The notes under the pieces were generated by a model. The model worked only from the letters and a program-made list of their open reading frames with translations, searched no databases and was not told the origin of the DNA. From Actinobacteria bacterium HGW-Actinobacteria-2 (GTDB lineage Bacteria > Actinomycetota > Actinomycetes > Propionibacteriales > Propionibacteriaceae), in contig PHEY01000003.1 of the NCBI GenBank assembly GCA_002841335.1, forward strand, positions 62,001 through 126,000: DNA of 64,000 bases, in the 5' to 3' direction. Positions within the stretch are counted from its first letter, which is position 1. Every line of letters starts with the position of its first letter. Both the position numbers and the translations under genes were made by a program. Positions 34,612 through 43,301 of the stretch are shown here, in pieces.

Positions 34612-35577
34612 ATGACCGACACTCAGCATCACGGACCGATCGTCGTCCTCTCCGGCGGGCTGTCCCACGAGCGCGACGTTTCCCTGCGTTCTGGACGCCG
34701 GGTCGCCCAGGCCCTGCGCGACCAGGGCCGAGAGGTGATCGAGTCCGACTTGAACGCCACCTTGGTGGAGTTGATCGCCGGCCTTAGTGATCCGGTCATC
34801 TTCCCGCTGTTGCACGGTGGGGTCGGCGAGGACGGGGGCCTCCAGCAGGTTCTGAAGCTGCTCGACGTGGCCTACGTGGGCTCAACCCCCGCCGCTGCCC
34901 GCCGCAGCTTCAACAAGGCCATTGCCGGGCCGCTGGTGGCCGCTGCTGGGATCACCACCCCAAAAGCCATCGCGCTGCCCCACGACATGTTCCGTGAGCT
35001 CGGCGCGGCCGCGCTGGTGGCCGCCATCGGTGCGCGATTGGGCTTCCCGCTGATGGTCAAGCCGGCTCGCAGCGGCTCGGCCCTGGGCTGCACCGTGGTC
35101 AAGAGCGCGGCCGAGTTGCCTGCTGCGATGGTCGGCGCCTACTCCTACGGCGATGTCGCGGTGGTCGAGGAGTTCATCTCCGGCACTGAGGTGGCCGTTG
35201 GCGTGGTGGTGCTGGACGGTGAGCCGCAGGCGCTGCCCGCGGTCGAGATCCGTCCGCAGTCGGGCGTGTACGACTACACCGCGCGCTACACCGCCGGCGA
35301 GACCCGTTTCATCGTGCCGGCCGAGGTGTCGGATGAGGTCGCTGCCGCCTGCGCCGCGCTGGCGGTGAAGGCCCATCAGGTGTTGGGGTTGGGCACCTTG
35401 TCGCGCGCCGACATCATCGTCCGTCCGGATGGGGAGCCGGTGTTCCTCGAGGTGAACTCCTCGCCGGGAATGACCGAGACCTCCCTGTTCCCGCAGGCGG
35501 TCGAGGCGGCCGGCACCGACTTCGGGGTGCTCTGCGCCGCCTTGGTGGACGCCGCCTGGGCTGCGCATCACCGCTGA
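34612..35577 (+). CDS. ddl: D-alanine-D-alanine ligase-like ATP-grasp protein
   Basis: A 321-residue ATP-grasp ligase. VVLSGGLSHERDVSLRSG at the N-terminus, LHGGVGEDGGLQ, ATP-binding MVKPARSGSALG, YDYTARY and the metal-binding FLEVNSSPGMTE are the Ddl hallmarks. It joins two D-Ala for peptidoglycan. Usual Ddl reads LEVNTLPG; here LEVNSSPG, and the protein is a little shorter than the main Ddl of many actinobacteria, so it may be a second, specialised copy. ATG at 34612 with AGGA upstream. A GNAT gene starts four bases after its stop. Confidence 0.88.
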   Translation: MTDTQHHGPIVVLSGGLSHERDVSLRSGRRVAQALRDQGREVIESDLNATLVELIAGLSDPVIFPLLHGGVGEDGGLQQVLKLLDVAYVGSTPAAARRSFNKAIAGPLVAAAGITTPKAIALPHDMFRELGAAALVAAIGARLGFPLMVKPARSGSALGCTVVKSAAELPAAMVGAYSYGDVAVVEEFISGTEVAVGVVVLDGEPQALPAVEIRPQSGVYDYTARYTAGETRFIVPAEVSDEVAAACAALAVKAHQVLGLGTLSRADIIVRPDGEPVFLEVNSSPGMTETSLFPQAVEAAGTDFGVLCAALVDAAWAAHHR

Positions 35578-35581
35578 CGCC

Positions 35582-36061
35582 ATGGAGGAGCTCGGACCCG
35601 ATCGGTATCCCGAGTGCCTGGACGTGTTGCGTCGCGGGTTCGCGACTGTGGTCGCCACTCACGGCATCACGGCCGACAACACCCCTAGTAATCCCGCGTT
35701 TTGGCAGGATGACGAGGTGGCACGGGTGGTGGCGAAGGGGTTCAGCGTCTTCGGCGTCGAGCACGACGGGCGGCTGGTTGGCTGTGCCTTCGTCGGCCCC
35801 AGTCGCGACGCCGACCGCTGGTCCTTGCGTCACCTGGCGGTGGTTCCGGAGGCGCGCCACCAGGGCATCGGAGAGGCGCTCGTGGGCGAGGCCGCCCGGC
35901 GAGCTCGTGAAGGCGGAGCGAGGGTGTTGCGGATCGGGATCGTGGCCGAGAACACTCGCTTGGCCGACTGGTATCACCGACTCGGTTTCGTCACTGTCGA
36001 CGCGGGCCAGCGCTATCCCGGCCTGGTCTTCTCCGTTGACCACCTGGAGTTGCCGCTGTAG
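35582..36061 (+). CDS. GNAT-family acetyltransferase
   Basis: A 159-residue GNAT protein with the acetyl-CoA loop LAVVPEARHQGIGEALV and the C-terminal ENTRLADWYHRLGFVTV. It begins four bases after the ddl stop and is probably the third gene of the aminotransferase-ddl operon. Such small GNATs acetylate amines of metabolites, antibiotics or proteins; nothing in the sequence fixes the substrate. Confidence 0.88.
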   Translation: MEELGPDRYPECLDVLRRGFATVVATHGITADNTPSNPAFWQDDEVARVVAKGFSVFGVEHDGRLVGCAFVGPSRDADRWSLRHLAVVPEARHQGIGEALVGEAARRAREGGARVLRIGIVAENTRLADWYHRLGFVTVDAGQRYPGLVFSVDHLELPL

Positions 36062-36120
36062 GCCGCTGGTGGCCCGCGATACGCCCTCAGACCCCGCTCG
36101 TTGGGGGCGAGGCTGGCTGA

Positions 36121-36360
36121 GCCGCCTGCGGGCTCTTTGAACCACCCCATCTGGCTGGTTGAGCCTGTCGAAACCATCCCGCCACGCACCCAGGGTTTCG
36201 ACACGCGGCTGCGCCGCTGCTCAACCAACATACAAAGCCCAACCCAAGCCAGCTAGGCCGCCTGCGGGCTCGTTGAACCACCCCGTCTGGCTGATTGAGC
36301 CTGTCGAAACCATCCCGCCACGCACCCAGGATCTCGACGCGCGGCTGCGGCGCTGTTCTA
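36121..36360. repeat. Two direct copies of a ~100-bp palindromic repeat
   Basis: Copy 1 (36121-36224) and copy 2 (36257-36360) share nearly all bases at an offset of 136. Each contains GGTTGAGCCTGTCGAAACC (ATTGAGC in copy 2) and, further on, the inverted GGTTTCGAC and GCTCAACC, so each can fold into a long hairpin. Copy 2 is decayed at its right arm. Shorter relatives occur at 50741-50765, 54315-54430 and about 16225-16265. The rest of 36062-36434 shows nothing recognisable apart from an AT-rich stretch near 36410-36430. Confidence 0.85.
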
Positions 36361-36434
36361 TCAGCGACCAAGAGGGGTCACCGGCGTGCGACGATCCCCA
36401 CCCAAAGAGGCTATTTGTCGATAAATAACTCTAG

Positions 36435-37346
36435 CTACGTCAGGAGGTCGACGATGCGCTGCAGGTCCTCGGCGCCGGCGTAGTCGATCACGATGCGGCC
36501 GCGTTTGGCCGTGCCGGCGATGGTCACCCGGGTGTCCAGCTTCTCCGACAGAACGCCACGCAGGCGCTCTGCGGCCGGGGCCGGCTGGACGGGCTTCTTG
36601 CTACGGGGGGCCCGCTTTTCACCGTGCTCGCCTAGGGACACGATCTCCTCGGTGGCACGCACCGAGAGACCTTCGGCGACGATCCGGGTGGCCAGTTTCT
36701 CCATGGCGGCCGCGTCGGGCAGCATCAGCAAGGCACGGGCGTGTCCGGCGCTGAGCACTCCGGCGGCGACCCGGCGCTGAACGGGAGCCGGCAACTGCAG
36801 CAAGCGAATGGTGTTGGAGATCTGCGGACGCGAGCGCTTGATCCGCAGGGACAACTCCTCCTGGGTGCAGCCGAAGTCGGCCAGCATCTGCTGATAGGCC
36901 GCAGCCTCCTCCAGGGGGTTCAGCTGGGCACGGTGCAGGTTCTCCAGCAGGGCGTCCCGCAGCAGGTCGGCCTCCTCAGTGCGCCGCACAATCGCCGGAA
37001 TTGTCGATAAACCGGCTTTCTGGCTGGCGCGCAGACGCCGTTCGCCCATGACCAACTCATAGGTACCGTCATCGAGCGGACGCACCACCACCGGCTGCAA
37101 CAGGCCGACCTCGGTGATGGAGGCCACCAGCTCGGCGAGGGCGTCCTCATCGAAGACGCTTCGAGGCTGCTTCGGGTTGGGCGTGATCGAACCGATGGGG
37201 AGCTCAGCGAAACGTGCCCCCGACACTTCACCGGAGACTGACGGCGCCTCGGCGGTGCTGGTCGTGGTAGGCGCCAACTCAGGGTCGGTGCGCTGCAGGA
37301 GGTCACCCAGACCCTTACCGAGTCCGGTTCGACGGGGGGCGTTCAC
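36435..37346 (-). CDS. parB: Chromosome partitioning protein ParB
   Basis: A 303-residue CTP-dependent DNA clamp. N-terminal [13 protein letters not shown]-binding [14 protein letters not shown], the HTH ([21 protein letters not shown]) and a C-terminal dimerisation segment ([19 protein letters not shown]) are present. It loads at parS (two copies lie in and before parA) and recruits SMC and ParA to segregate origins. It follows parA with one base between the genes. Length is normal. Confidence 0.95.
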   Translation of the reverse strand: MNAPRRTGLGKGLGDLLQRTDPELAPTTTSTAEAPSVSGEVSGARFAELPIGSITPNPKQPRSVFDEDALAELVASITEVGLLQPVVVRPLDDGTYELVMGERRLRASQKAGLSTIPAIVRRTEEADLLRDALLENLHRAQLNPLEEAAAYQQMLADFGCTQEELSLRIKRSRPQISNTIRLLQLPAPVQRRVAAGVLSAGHARALLMLPDAAAMEKLATRIVAEGLSVRATEEIVSLGEHGEKRAPRSKKPVQPAPAAERLRGVLSEKLDTRVTIAGTAKRGRIVIDYAGAEDLQRIVDLLT

Positions 37347-37347
37347 C

Positions 37348-38262
37348 TTAGTTCTCCTTCGTGGCAGCGCCGCGGTGGGCGAGTTCTTCGGCCGCGTCCA
37401 AGTAGGCCTGAGCCCCGGCGGACGCCGTGTGGTAGTTGATCACTGACTGCCCGTAACTGGGCGCCTCGGACACGCGCACCGACCGCGGGATCGTCGCCCC
37501 CAAGGTCTCATTCGGGAAGTGGCGCCGCACCTCAGAGGCGACTTGGGAGGCCAGCCGGGTGCGGGAGTCGAACATCGTCAGCAGCACCGTCGAGAGGTAC
37601 AACCGCTCGTTCATCGAGCCTTTCACCAGGTTGATGGTGCGCAGGAGCTGCGTGACCCCCTCCAGCGCGTAGTACTCACACTGGATCGGAATCAGGATCT
37701 CGTCGGCGGCAACCAGCGCATTGAGCGTCAGCAGACCCAGGGACGGCGGGCAGTCGATGAACACGTAGTCGGGGTGATGCGAAGCACGGAAGTCGCGCAG
37801 CGCATGCAGCAGGCGGCTTTCGCGGCCCTGGATGTTCACGAGGCCGATCTCCGCACCAGCGAGATCCAGGGTGGCCGGCAACACCCAGAGCCCGGGAGCT
37901 TCCGGGGAACGCTGCACCAGCTCGCCGATACTCACCTCGCCAGATAAGGCTTCATAGGTGCCCCGGACCCCTTCGCCGTGGTCGATGCCCAGCGCGGTGG
38001 ACGCGTTTCCCTGGGGGTCGAGGTCGATCACCAGTACCTTCAACCCGCCTTGAGCCAGCGCTGTGGCCAGGTTCACCGCGGTGGTGGTCTTTCCGACACC
38101 GCCCTTCTGGTTGGCGATCACCATGGTGCGGGTCTTGGATGGGCGCGGCAGGCGTGTTTCACGTGAAACACTCTCCGCCAAGTCGTCGGCGGCCTCGAGT
38201 TCCTCGGGAACCTCAGGGCCGTCGAATGCCACCCGGCGCGCGGCATTACCAGTCATCGTCAT
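37348..38262 (-). CDS. parA: Chromosome partitioning ATPase ParA
   Basis: A 304-residue Walker-type ATPase: deviant Walker [15 protein letters not shown], Walker A' [11 protein letters not shown] and a basic DNA-binding C-terminal region. It carries a 45-residue N-terminal extension before the catalytic core ([10 protein letters not shown]), usual for actinobacterial Soj. I chose the ATG at 38262, six bases after GGGAG; GTG at 38277 and ATG at 38256 are alternatives. The extension's coding sequence contains a perfect parS. Works with ParB in origin segregation. Confidence 0.95.
   Translation of the reverse strand: MTMTGNAARRVAFDGPEVPEELEAADDLAESVSRETRLPRPSKTRTMVIANQKGGVGKTTTAVNLATALAQGGLKVLVIDLDPQGNASTALGIDHGEGVRGTYEALSGEVSIGELVQRSPEAPGLWVLPATLDLAGAEIGLVNIQGRESRLLHALRDFRASHHPDYVFIDCPPSLGLLTLNALVAADEILIPIQCEYYALEGVTQLLRTINLVKGSMNERLYLSTVLLTMFDSRTRLASQVASEVRRHFPNETLGATIPRSVRVSEAPSYGQSVINYHTASAGAQAYLDAAEELAHRGAATKEN
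38155..38170. promoter_or_regulatory. parS site (perfect consensus, inside parA)
   Basis: TGTTTCACGTGAAACA matches the bacterial parS consensus at all 16 positions. It lies within parA and encodes the VSRET of its N-terminal extension. Confidence 0.95.
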
Positions 38263-38283
38263 CAGTTCTCCCGACACCGTCGA

Positions 38284-38299
38284 TGTTTCACGTGAAACC
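38284..38299. promoter_or_regulatory. parS site (one mismatch, upstream of parA)
   Basis: TGTTTCACGTGAAACC differs from the parS consensus only at the last base; it lies 22 bases upstream of the parA start, between parA and rsmG. Confidence 0.9.
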
Positions 38300-38364
38300 T
38301 CACAATAGGGCCAAGCATGCGGGCCTCGGCATCTCGGCCCGGCAACGCTCGCCAGCCGAACACC

Positions 38365-38967
38365 CTACCGGTGAGTGATCTCAATCACCCAGGTGGATTC
38401 CCCCACCACCGGCACAGTCACTTCATGCACCCGGCCCACCAGGCCTGCCCTCGTCAGGGCGTCCTTCGAGTCGGCTAGCTCGTCTTGAGCAGACACTCCC
38501 TTGAGGGCCAGCATCGAGCCGCCCCGAGCAAGCAGTGGTCGGGTCCAACCCACCAGGCGCGGCAAGGGCGCCACCGCCCGGCTGGTCACCACTTGGTACT
38601 GCCCACGGTGCTCCTCCGCGCGAGCACGCACCACCTCGACCCGGTCACCCAGGCCCAGCTCCGCGACAGCCAGCTCAAGGAACTCACTGCGCCGCAGCAG
38701 CGACTCCACCAACGTCACCCGCAGGTCCGGGCGCAAAATCGCCAGCGGTAGTCCGGGCAGCCCGGCCCCCGAGCCGACGTCCACTACCTGGGCTCCAGAT
38801 GGAATCAATCCCTCGCCGGCGACGCTGTTGAGCACGTGGCGCTCCCACAGGCGATCGCCCTCACGCGGACCCATCAGCCCCCAGGAAATGCCTCGATCAA
38901 GCAATATATCTACATATTGCTTGATCGTCTCGGACTGGTCGCCGAAGAACTCGGCGAGCTGCTTCAT
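38365..38967 (-). CDS. rsmG: 16S rRNA (guanine527-N7)-methyltransferase
   Basis: A 200-residue SAM-dependent methyltransferase (GidB) that makes m7G527 in 16S rRNA; loss gives low-level streptomycin resistance. SWGLMGPREGDRLWERHVLNS, the SAM loop VVDVGSGAGLPGLPLAILRPD and VTSRAVAPLPRLV are family signatures. The ATG overlaps the jag stop by one base (TGATG). Its N-terminal coding part contains a long AT-rich inverted repeat at 38894-38927. Confidence 0.95.
   Translation of the reverse strand: MKQLAEFFGDQSETIKQYVDILLDRGISWGLMGPREGDRLWERHVLNSVAGEGLIPSGAQVVDVGSGAGLPGLPLAILRPDLRVTLVESLLRRSEFLELAVAELGLGDRVEVVRARAEEHRGQYQVVTSRAVAPLPRLVGWTRPLLARGGSMLALKGVSAQDELADSKDALTRAGLVGRVHEVTVPVVGESTWVIEITHR
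38894..38927. repeat. 14-bp perfect inverted repeat inside rsmG
   Basis: CGATCAAGCAATAT and ATATTGCTTGATCG flank six bases. It lies in rsmG codons for SETIKQYVDILLDR and is far richer in A/T than its surroundings. Could bind a protein or extrude as a cruciform; role unknown. Confidence 0.75.
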
Positions 38968-39521
38968 CAGGCCTTCGGCAAAACCACGACGCGCCGCTGG
39001 GGCTCCTCGCCCTCGGACTCGCTGACCAAGCCGGCCTCAGCAACCACGTCGTGCACGATCTTGCGCTCGAACGGGTTCATCGGCGCCAACCGGACGGCCT
39101 CGCCGCTGTCGTTCACCGAAGCCACGGCATCCTGAGCCAGGTCCTGCAGCACCTTGCGGCGCTTGTCGCGGTAGCCGGCGACGTCCAGCATCAGACGGCT
39201 GCGATGACCGGTCTCGGTCATCACCGCCAGGCGCGCCAGTTCCTGCAGCGCCTCGAGCACCTCGCCGTTGCGGCCGACCAACAGATCGCCGTCGGTGACG
39301 ATCGACACGTGCGCGCGACCGCCCTCGGTGTAGGTGTCGATGTCGCCGTCGAGGTCGGCGATGTCGAGCAACTCCTCGAGGTAGTCAGCGGCGATCTCGC
39401 CTTCGTTGTCGAGGGCGGCGACACGCTTGGACGGCGCCTCGCTCGTCGAGTCGGTGTCCTCGGCCTCGACCACCTCGGTGGTCTCCACTTCTTCGGTGGT
39501 CTGGTCCACTTCTTCACTCAT
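38967..39521 (-). CDS. jag: Jag/KhpB-type RNA-binding protein (KH and R3H domains)
   Basis: A 184-residue protein with an acidic N-terminus (about 1-35), a KH domain (about 70-125; LLVGRNGEVLEALQELARLA) and an R3H domain near the end (MNPFERKIVHDVV). KhpB proteins bind many RNAs and influence cell-envelope and division genes in other bacteria. ATG at 39521 is preceded by GGAG six bases away. It lies between yidC and rsmG, the conserved order around bacterial origins. Confidence 0.92.
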   Translation of the reverse strand: MSEEVDQTTEEVETTEVVEAEDTDSTSEAPSKRVAALDNEGEIAADYLEELLDIADLDGDIDTYTEGGRAHVSIVTDGDLLVGRNGEVLEALQELARLAVMTETGHRSRLMLDVAGYRDKRRKVLQDLAQDAVASVNDSGEAVRLAPMNPFERKIVHDVVAEAGLVSESEGEEPQRRVVVLPKA

Positions 39522-39535
39522 TTGGGGCTCCTTGG

Positions 39536-40633
39536 TCACTTCTTACGCTTGGCCCGGGTGTCCTTGCGAGGCTGCTGCCGCTGGATCACCTGACGCTGCA
39601 CCTGCGGTGCCGCGTCGTCGTCGGACTCGGTGGGGCTTTCGGGGGCCGGTGAACTGCCTTGCCGGTTCACCGTGGTCGTGCTCGCCGCCGCGGCAGCCGG
39701 ACGCTTCGCGCCCCGCCGCTTGGCAGCGACCTCGTCAGGATCCAGACCCTTGGCACGCATCCGCTCTTCCCAGTCGACGAAGGCCGGGGTACCGGGGGCC
39801 GGGTTGTTGTGGATCAGGATGTACTGCTGACCCATGGTCCACAGGTTGGTGGTGAGCCAGTAGATCAGCACACCGATCGGGATGCTCACACCCATGAACA
39901 GGTACATGATCGGGAACAGGTAGAGCATCATCTTCTGCTGCTGGGCCATCGGGCCGGTGAGCGCTTCCGGCGGCATGTTCTTGCGCAGCAACTGGAGCTG
40001 GGTCACGAACAGGACCAGCGTCATCAGCACGACCAGCGACGCGGTCACCCACTGAGTCGCACCCCAGGTGAAGGCCTCACCGTGGGACGGCCAGAAGGTC
40101 GCCGAAATCGGCGCCCCGAAGATCGTCGCCCCTTGTAGGGAGGTCACCAACGACCAGTCCTGCTGGAAGAACTGCCCAACCACCTCGTTGGCGTTCGTGG
40201 CCCGCGACACGCTGTTGAGCACGTAGAACAGCGCGAGGAAGATCGGCATCTGCAGCAAGAGCGGCGTGCAGGAGGCCATCGGGTTGACGCCCTCCTCCTT
40301 GTACAGCTTCATCGTCTCCTGGCCGAGACGCTCACGGTCGTCGCCGTACTTCTCGTTGAGCGCCTTCACCTTCGGCTGCAGCAGCTGCATGTTGCGCGAG
40401 GAGTTGATCTGCTTCACGAACAGCGGGATCAGCGCAGTGCGGATCACCACCGTCAGCAGGACGATCGCCAGCGTCCACGTCCAACCCGAATCGGTGGGCA
40501 TGCCCAGGGTGGTCAGCAACCAGTGGAAGCCGACCAGAATGCCGGACACCGCCCAGTACAGCGGATACATCGCCGCGTTCAGTGCGCCGAGGAAGTCATC
40601 CCACAACGTCAGCGGAATCAGCATCGAGATCAT
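39536..40633 (-). CDS. yidC: Membrane protein insertase YidC
   Basis: A 365-residue Oxa1/YidC insertase with five membrane helices. WTLAIVLLTVVIRTALIPLFVK opens the core (helix with the conserved positive residue), KYGDDRERLGQETMKLYKEEGVNP-type coiled cytoplasmic loop follows in part, and the last helices lead to a basic, Arg/Lys-rich C-terminal tail of about 70 residues, as in other actinobacteria, that contacts ribosomes. ATG at 40633 with GAGGG upstream preferred to GTG two codons earlier. It inserts proteins alone or with SecYEG. Confidence 0.95.
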   Translation of the reverse strand: MISMLIPLTLWDDFLGALNAAMYPLYWAVSGILVGFHWLLTTLGMPTDSGWTWTLAIVLLTVVIRTALIPLFVKQINSSRNMQLLQPKVKALNEKYGDDRERLGQETMKLYKEEGVNPMASCTPLLLQMPIFLALFYVLNSVSRATNANEVVGQFFQQDWSLVTSLQGATIFGAPISATFWPSHGEAFTWGATQWVTASLVVLMTLVLFVTQLQLLRKNMPPEALTGPMAQQQKMMLYLFPIMYLFMGVSIPIGVLIYWLTTNLWTMGQQYILIHNNPAPGTPAFVDWEERMRAKGLDPDEVAAKRRGAKRPAAAAASTTTVNRQGSSPAPESPTESDDDAAPQVQRQVIQRQQPRKDTRAKRKK

Positions 40634-40651
40634 GTTCACCCTCTATGCGGC

Positions 40652-40957
40652 TCAGGCCGCCTGGTCGGAAGCGTGGTCGTGGTTGCAGTCGTGGACTGCG
40701 GCCGCCTTGGCAGCCTGCTCGGCGGCCCATTCCTCGGCAGCGGGGGTCCCGGGGACGGGGTCATAGCCGCCCAAGGACCAGGGGTGGCAGCTGGCCAAGC
40801 GCTTGGTCGCCAGGAACGTGCCTTTGGCTGCCCCGTGAACAGTCACCGCCTCCAGCGCGTACGCCGAACACGACGGGTAGTACTTGCAGACGGGTCCGTA
40901 CAGCGGCGAGATCACCGCGCGGTACACCTTCAACAGCCCGATCAACAGGTATCTCAT
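40652..40957 (-). CDS. yidD: Membrane protein insertion efficiency factor YidD
   Basis: A 101-residue YidD (haemolytic-family DUF37) protein: [16 protein letters not shown] amphipathic helix, then [17 protein letters not shown] and [16 protein letters not shown] with the conserved cysteines. It assists YidC-mediated insertion. Its ATG overlaps the rnpA stop by four bases, and yidC starts 18 bases downstream. Confidence 0.93.
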   Translation of the reverse strand: MRYLLIGLLKVYRAVISPLYGPVCKYYPSCSAYALEAVTVHGAAKGTFLATKRLASCHPWSLGGYDPVPGTPAAEEWAAEQAAKAAAVHDCNHDHASDQAA

Positions 40958-41289
40958 GCCGCCAGCCGATCCAGGCAGGCAGTGAAGGCGGAGCGGAAGT
41001 CGCTACCCAGGTCCGCCTGATCAGCGCCCGGGAGCGCACGCACCACCACGTCCACACTGAATGGTGCCGACGGCAGCGCGTCGGCGGTCAGGTGCCGCAG
41101 GCGTCGCTTCACCCGGTTGCGGACAACAGCTTTGCCCACCGCCTTGGAAACGATGAAGCCTGCCCGCGACGGGGGCAGGTCGGTTCGTCGGGCATGCACG
41201 ACCACGCAGCTGCGTCCGGCTCGGACGCCCTGACGCATGGTGTCGCGAAAGTCGCCGGCTCGGCGCAGTCGCGAAGCCGAACCCAACAC
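40954..41289 (-). CDS. rnpA: Ribonuclease P protein component
   Basis: A 111-residue basic protein that with the rnpB RNA matures tRNA 5' ends. [20 protein letters not shown] at the N-terminus (cut at 20), the RNR motif in [16 protein letters not shown] and the central beta-sheet are typical. GTG at 41289, ten bases after the rpmH stop, is chosen because the frame further upstream overlaps rpmH. Confidence 0.93.
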   Translation of the reverse strand: MLGSASRLRRAGDFRDTMRQGVRAGRSCVVVHARRTDLPPSRAGFIVSKAVGKAVVRNRVKRRLRHLTADALPSAPFSVDVVVRALPGADQADLGSDFRSAFTACLDRLAA

Positions 41290-41299
41290 CTGGCTGGCT

Positions 41300-41437
41300 T
41301 CAGCCGGCCAGGCGGGCGCGGCCTTGGCGACGACGGGCCGAAATGATCGCGCGCCCGGCGCGGGTCCGCATGCGCAGACGGAAGCCATGGGTGCGGCTGC
41401 GACGCCGGTTGCTCGGCTGGAAAGTGCGCTTGCTCAC
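41300..41437 (-). CDS. rpmH: 50S ribosomal protein L34
   Basis: A 45-residue ribosomal protein starting [19 protein letters not shown] with GTG as initiator and GGAG seven bases upstream; the full L34 family pattern is present through [15 protein letters not shown]. Lies next to rnpA, as at nearly all bacterial origins, and is divergent from dnaA. Confidence 0.96.
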   Translation of the reverse strand: MSKRTFQPSNRRRSRTHGFRLRMRTRAGRAIISARRRQGRARLAG

Positions 41438-41751
41438 GCGAATGCTCCACTGTTCGATGGTCTGGTACATATGCGCCACGGAGGCACACGGGTGCCACGA
41501 AGGCGACTGGCTAACGATACGCGGACCTCCCGCACTCGGGCAAACCAGAGCCTCACAGGAGCGAAGTCGAGCCGACACGCCGTACGAGTTCAAGAAGAAT
41601 TCCGAGATCGTTTGCGAAGCGCTCGCGACCTCGGTAGGTTTTTGCTGCCAACGGGGGATCACACCCGGGCTTTCGCCTTTCCCATACACAGTCTGTGGAC
41701 AAACGTGTGGACATCGGGCGATCTGGGCGAAGGAGGGGTCGGCTAGCGCCT
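41438..41751. promoter_or_regulatory. rpmH-dnaA divergent region with DnaA boxes
   Basis: About 310 bases without a gene. TGTGGACAA at 41694-41702 is the exact complement of the DnaA box TTGTCCACA, and TGTGGACAT at 41706-41714 is one mismatch away. They lie 40-60 bases before the dnaA start, a place suited to autoregulation. AGGAGGGG at about 41731-41738 is the nearest purine-rich ribosome site to dnaA. Confidence 0.75.
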
Positions 41752-43152
41752 ATGTCGGAAGTTCCCGCACCCCAACCTCCCAAGTCGGATCTCTCGACAT
41801 TGTGGGAGTACGTCACCTCGAACTCCGAAACCGCCACCCGTGGCTGGGTCTCGGCGATCATCCCGGTCGCCATGCACGACTCGCTGCTGATCGTCGCGGT
41901 CGCCAACGACTTCACTCGCGATCGGGTCGAATCCCGACTGCGCGCCTCCATCGAGTCCCAGCTCACCGAGTACCTCGGGACGCCCACCCGATTGGCGATC
42001 ACCGTCGACCCGAACCTCACCGACGACGCCGCCGTTGACTATGAAGACGACGAGCCCCCGACCTCCGAACCTGAGCCGGTGGCCGCCGCGCCGTCCCGCG
42101 TGCAGCGCAACTCCTTTCCCGATCGGCTGAACCCGAAGTACTCCTTCGAGTCGTTCGTCATCGGCAGTTCCAACCGGTTCGCCCACGCTGCCGCGGTCGC
42201 GGTCGCCGAGGCGCCCGGCAAGGCGTACAACCCGCTGATGATCTATGGCGACTCCGGTCTGGGTAAGACCCACCTGCTGCACGCCGTGGGCCACTACATC
42301 CGCAACTACTACGACCGGGTGCGGGTCAAGTACGTCTCCACCGAGGAACTCACCAACGACTTCATCAACTCCATCTCGGAGAACCGGACGGCCGAGTTCC
42401 GGCGGCAGTACCGCGACATCGACGTCCTGCTGGTCGACGACATCCAGTTCCTGGAGTCGAAGATCCAGACCCAGGAGGAGTTCTTCCACACCTTCAACAC
42501 CCTTCACACCGCGCAGAAGCAGATCGTGCTCACCTCCGATCGCCCGCCGAAAGCGTTGGAGGCGCTCGAGCCGCGTCTGCGTAGTCGCTTCGAGTGGGGT
42601 CTGATGACCGACATTCAGCCGCCTGACCTGGAGACCCGGATCGCGATCCTTCGCAAGAAGGCCGCGGCTGAACGACTCACGGCCGGCCCGGACGTCCTGG
42701 AGTTCATAGCCAGTCGGATCAAGACCAATATTCGTGAACTCGAGGGCGCGCTGATTCGCGTCACTGCGTTCGCCAGCCTCAATCGCCAAGAGGTCGATCT
42801 GTCTTTGGCTGAGATCGTGTTGCGCGACTTGATCCCCGAGGGCGGCGAGACCCAGATCACCTCGTCGGCGATCATGACCCACGTGGCCGACTACTTCGCC
42901 GTGACCGTCGACGAGTTGTGTGGCCAAAGCCGCACACACGTCTTGGTGACCGCTCGCCAGATCGCGATGTACCTGTGCCGTGAGCTCACCGATCTCTCCT
43001 TGCCGAAGATCGGCCAGTTGTTCGGCGGCCGCGACCACACCACGGTGATGCACGCCGATCGCAAGATCCGCCAACTCCTGCGCGAACGCCGCAGCGTGTT
43101 CAACCAGGTCGCCGAGATCACCACTCGGATCAAGCAGTCTCCGCTGCGCTGA
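41752..43152 (+). CDS. dnaA: Chromosomal replication initiator DnaA
   Basis: A 466-residue AAA+ initiator: domain I (about 1-85), short acidic linker (about 95-115), AAA+ core with Walker A GDSGLGKT (166-173), Walker [13 protein letters not shown], and C-terminal domain IV with the DNA-recognition motif [14 protein letters not shown] at 41752 is chosen; the ribosome site AGGAGGGG is 13 or so bases upstream, rather far. Downstream, unlike the normal dnaA-oriC-dnaN order, a lipoprotein and an OmpA-family gene intervene. Confidence 0.97.
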   Translation: MSEVPAPQPPKSDLSTLWEYVTSNSETATRGWVSAIIPVAMHDSLLIVAVANDFTRDRVESRLRASIESQLTEYLGTPTRLAITVDPNLTDDAAVDYEDDEPPTSEPEPVAAAPSRVQRNSFPDRLNPKYSFESFVIGSSNRFAHAAAVAVAEAPGKAYNPLMIYGDSGLGKTHLLHAVGHYIRNYYDRVRVKYVSTEELTNDFINSISENRTAEFRRQYRDIDVLLVDDIQFLESKIQTQEEFFHTFNTLHTAQKQIVLTSDRPPKALEALEPRLRSRFEWGLMTDIQPPDLETRIAILRKKAAAERLTAGPDVLEFIASRIKTNIRELEGALIRVTAFASLNRQEVDLSLAEIVLRDLIPEGGETQITSSAIMTHVADYFAVTVDELCGQSRTHVLVTARQIAMYLCRELTDLSLPKIGQLFGGRDHTTVMHADRKIRQLLRERRSVFNQVAEITTRIKQSPLR

Positions 43153-43175
43153 ACCAGCGCATCAGGGCCAAGAAG

Positions 43176-43184
43176 TTATCCACA
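43176..43184 (+). promoter_or_regulatory. Perfect DnaA box downstream of dnaA
   Basis: TTATCCACA matches the consensus DnaA box exactly, 23 bases after the dnaA stop and about 1.3 kb from the main box cluster. Confidence 0.8.
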
Positions 43185-43301
43185 GGGCGAGGTCCGCAGA
43201 GGCCTGCACGCGCTGAATCTGGCTAGGGTCGTGAGCAAGCAGCACCGGTCGTCCACTCGGACGCCACCCCATGAAAGCCGATGACTAGCTGAGGAATCTG
43301 C

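Noticed and set aside
36121-36360. Insertion-sequence ends
   Set aside because: The palindromic copies have no transposase between or beside them and no target-site duplication that I can see; described as a repeat family instead.
36121-36360. CRISPR array
   Set aside because: Only two copies, about 100 bp each with a 32-base gap, no regular spacer series and no cas genes. No other CRISPR-like array seen in the window.
41290-41388. Longer rnpA starting at 41388
   Set aside because: It would overlap most of rpmH and adds residues with no RnpA similarity; GTG at 41289 fits the 10-base gap.
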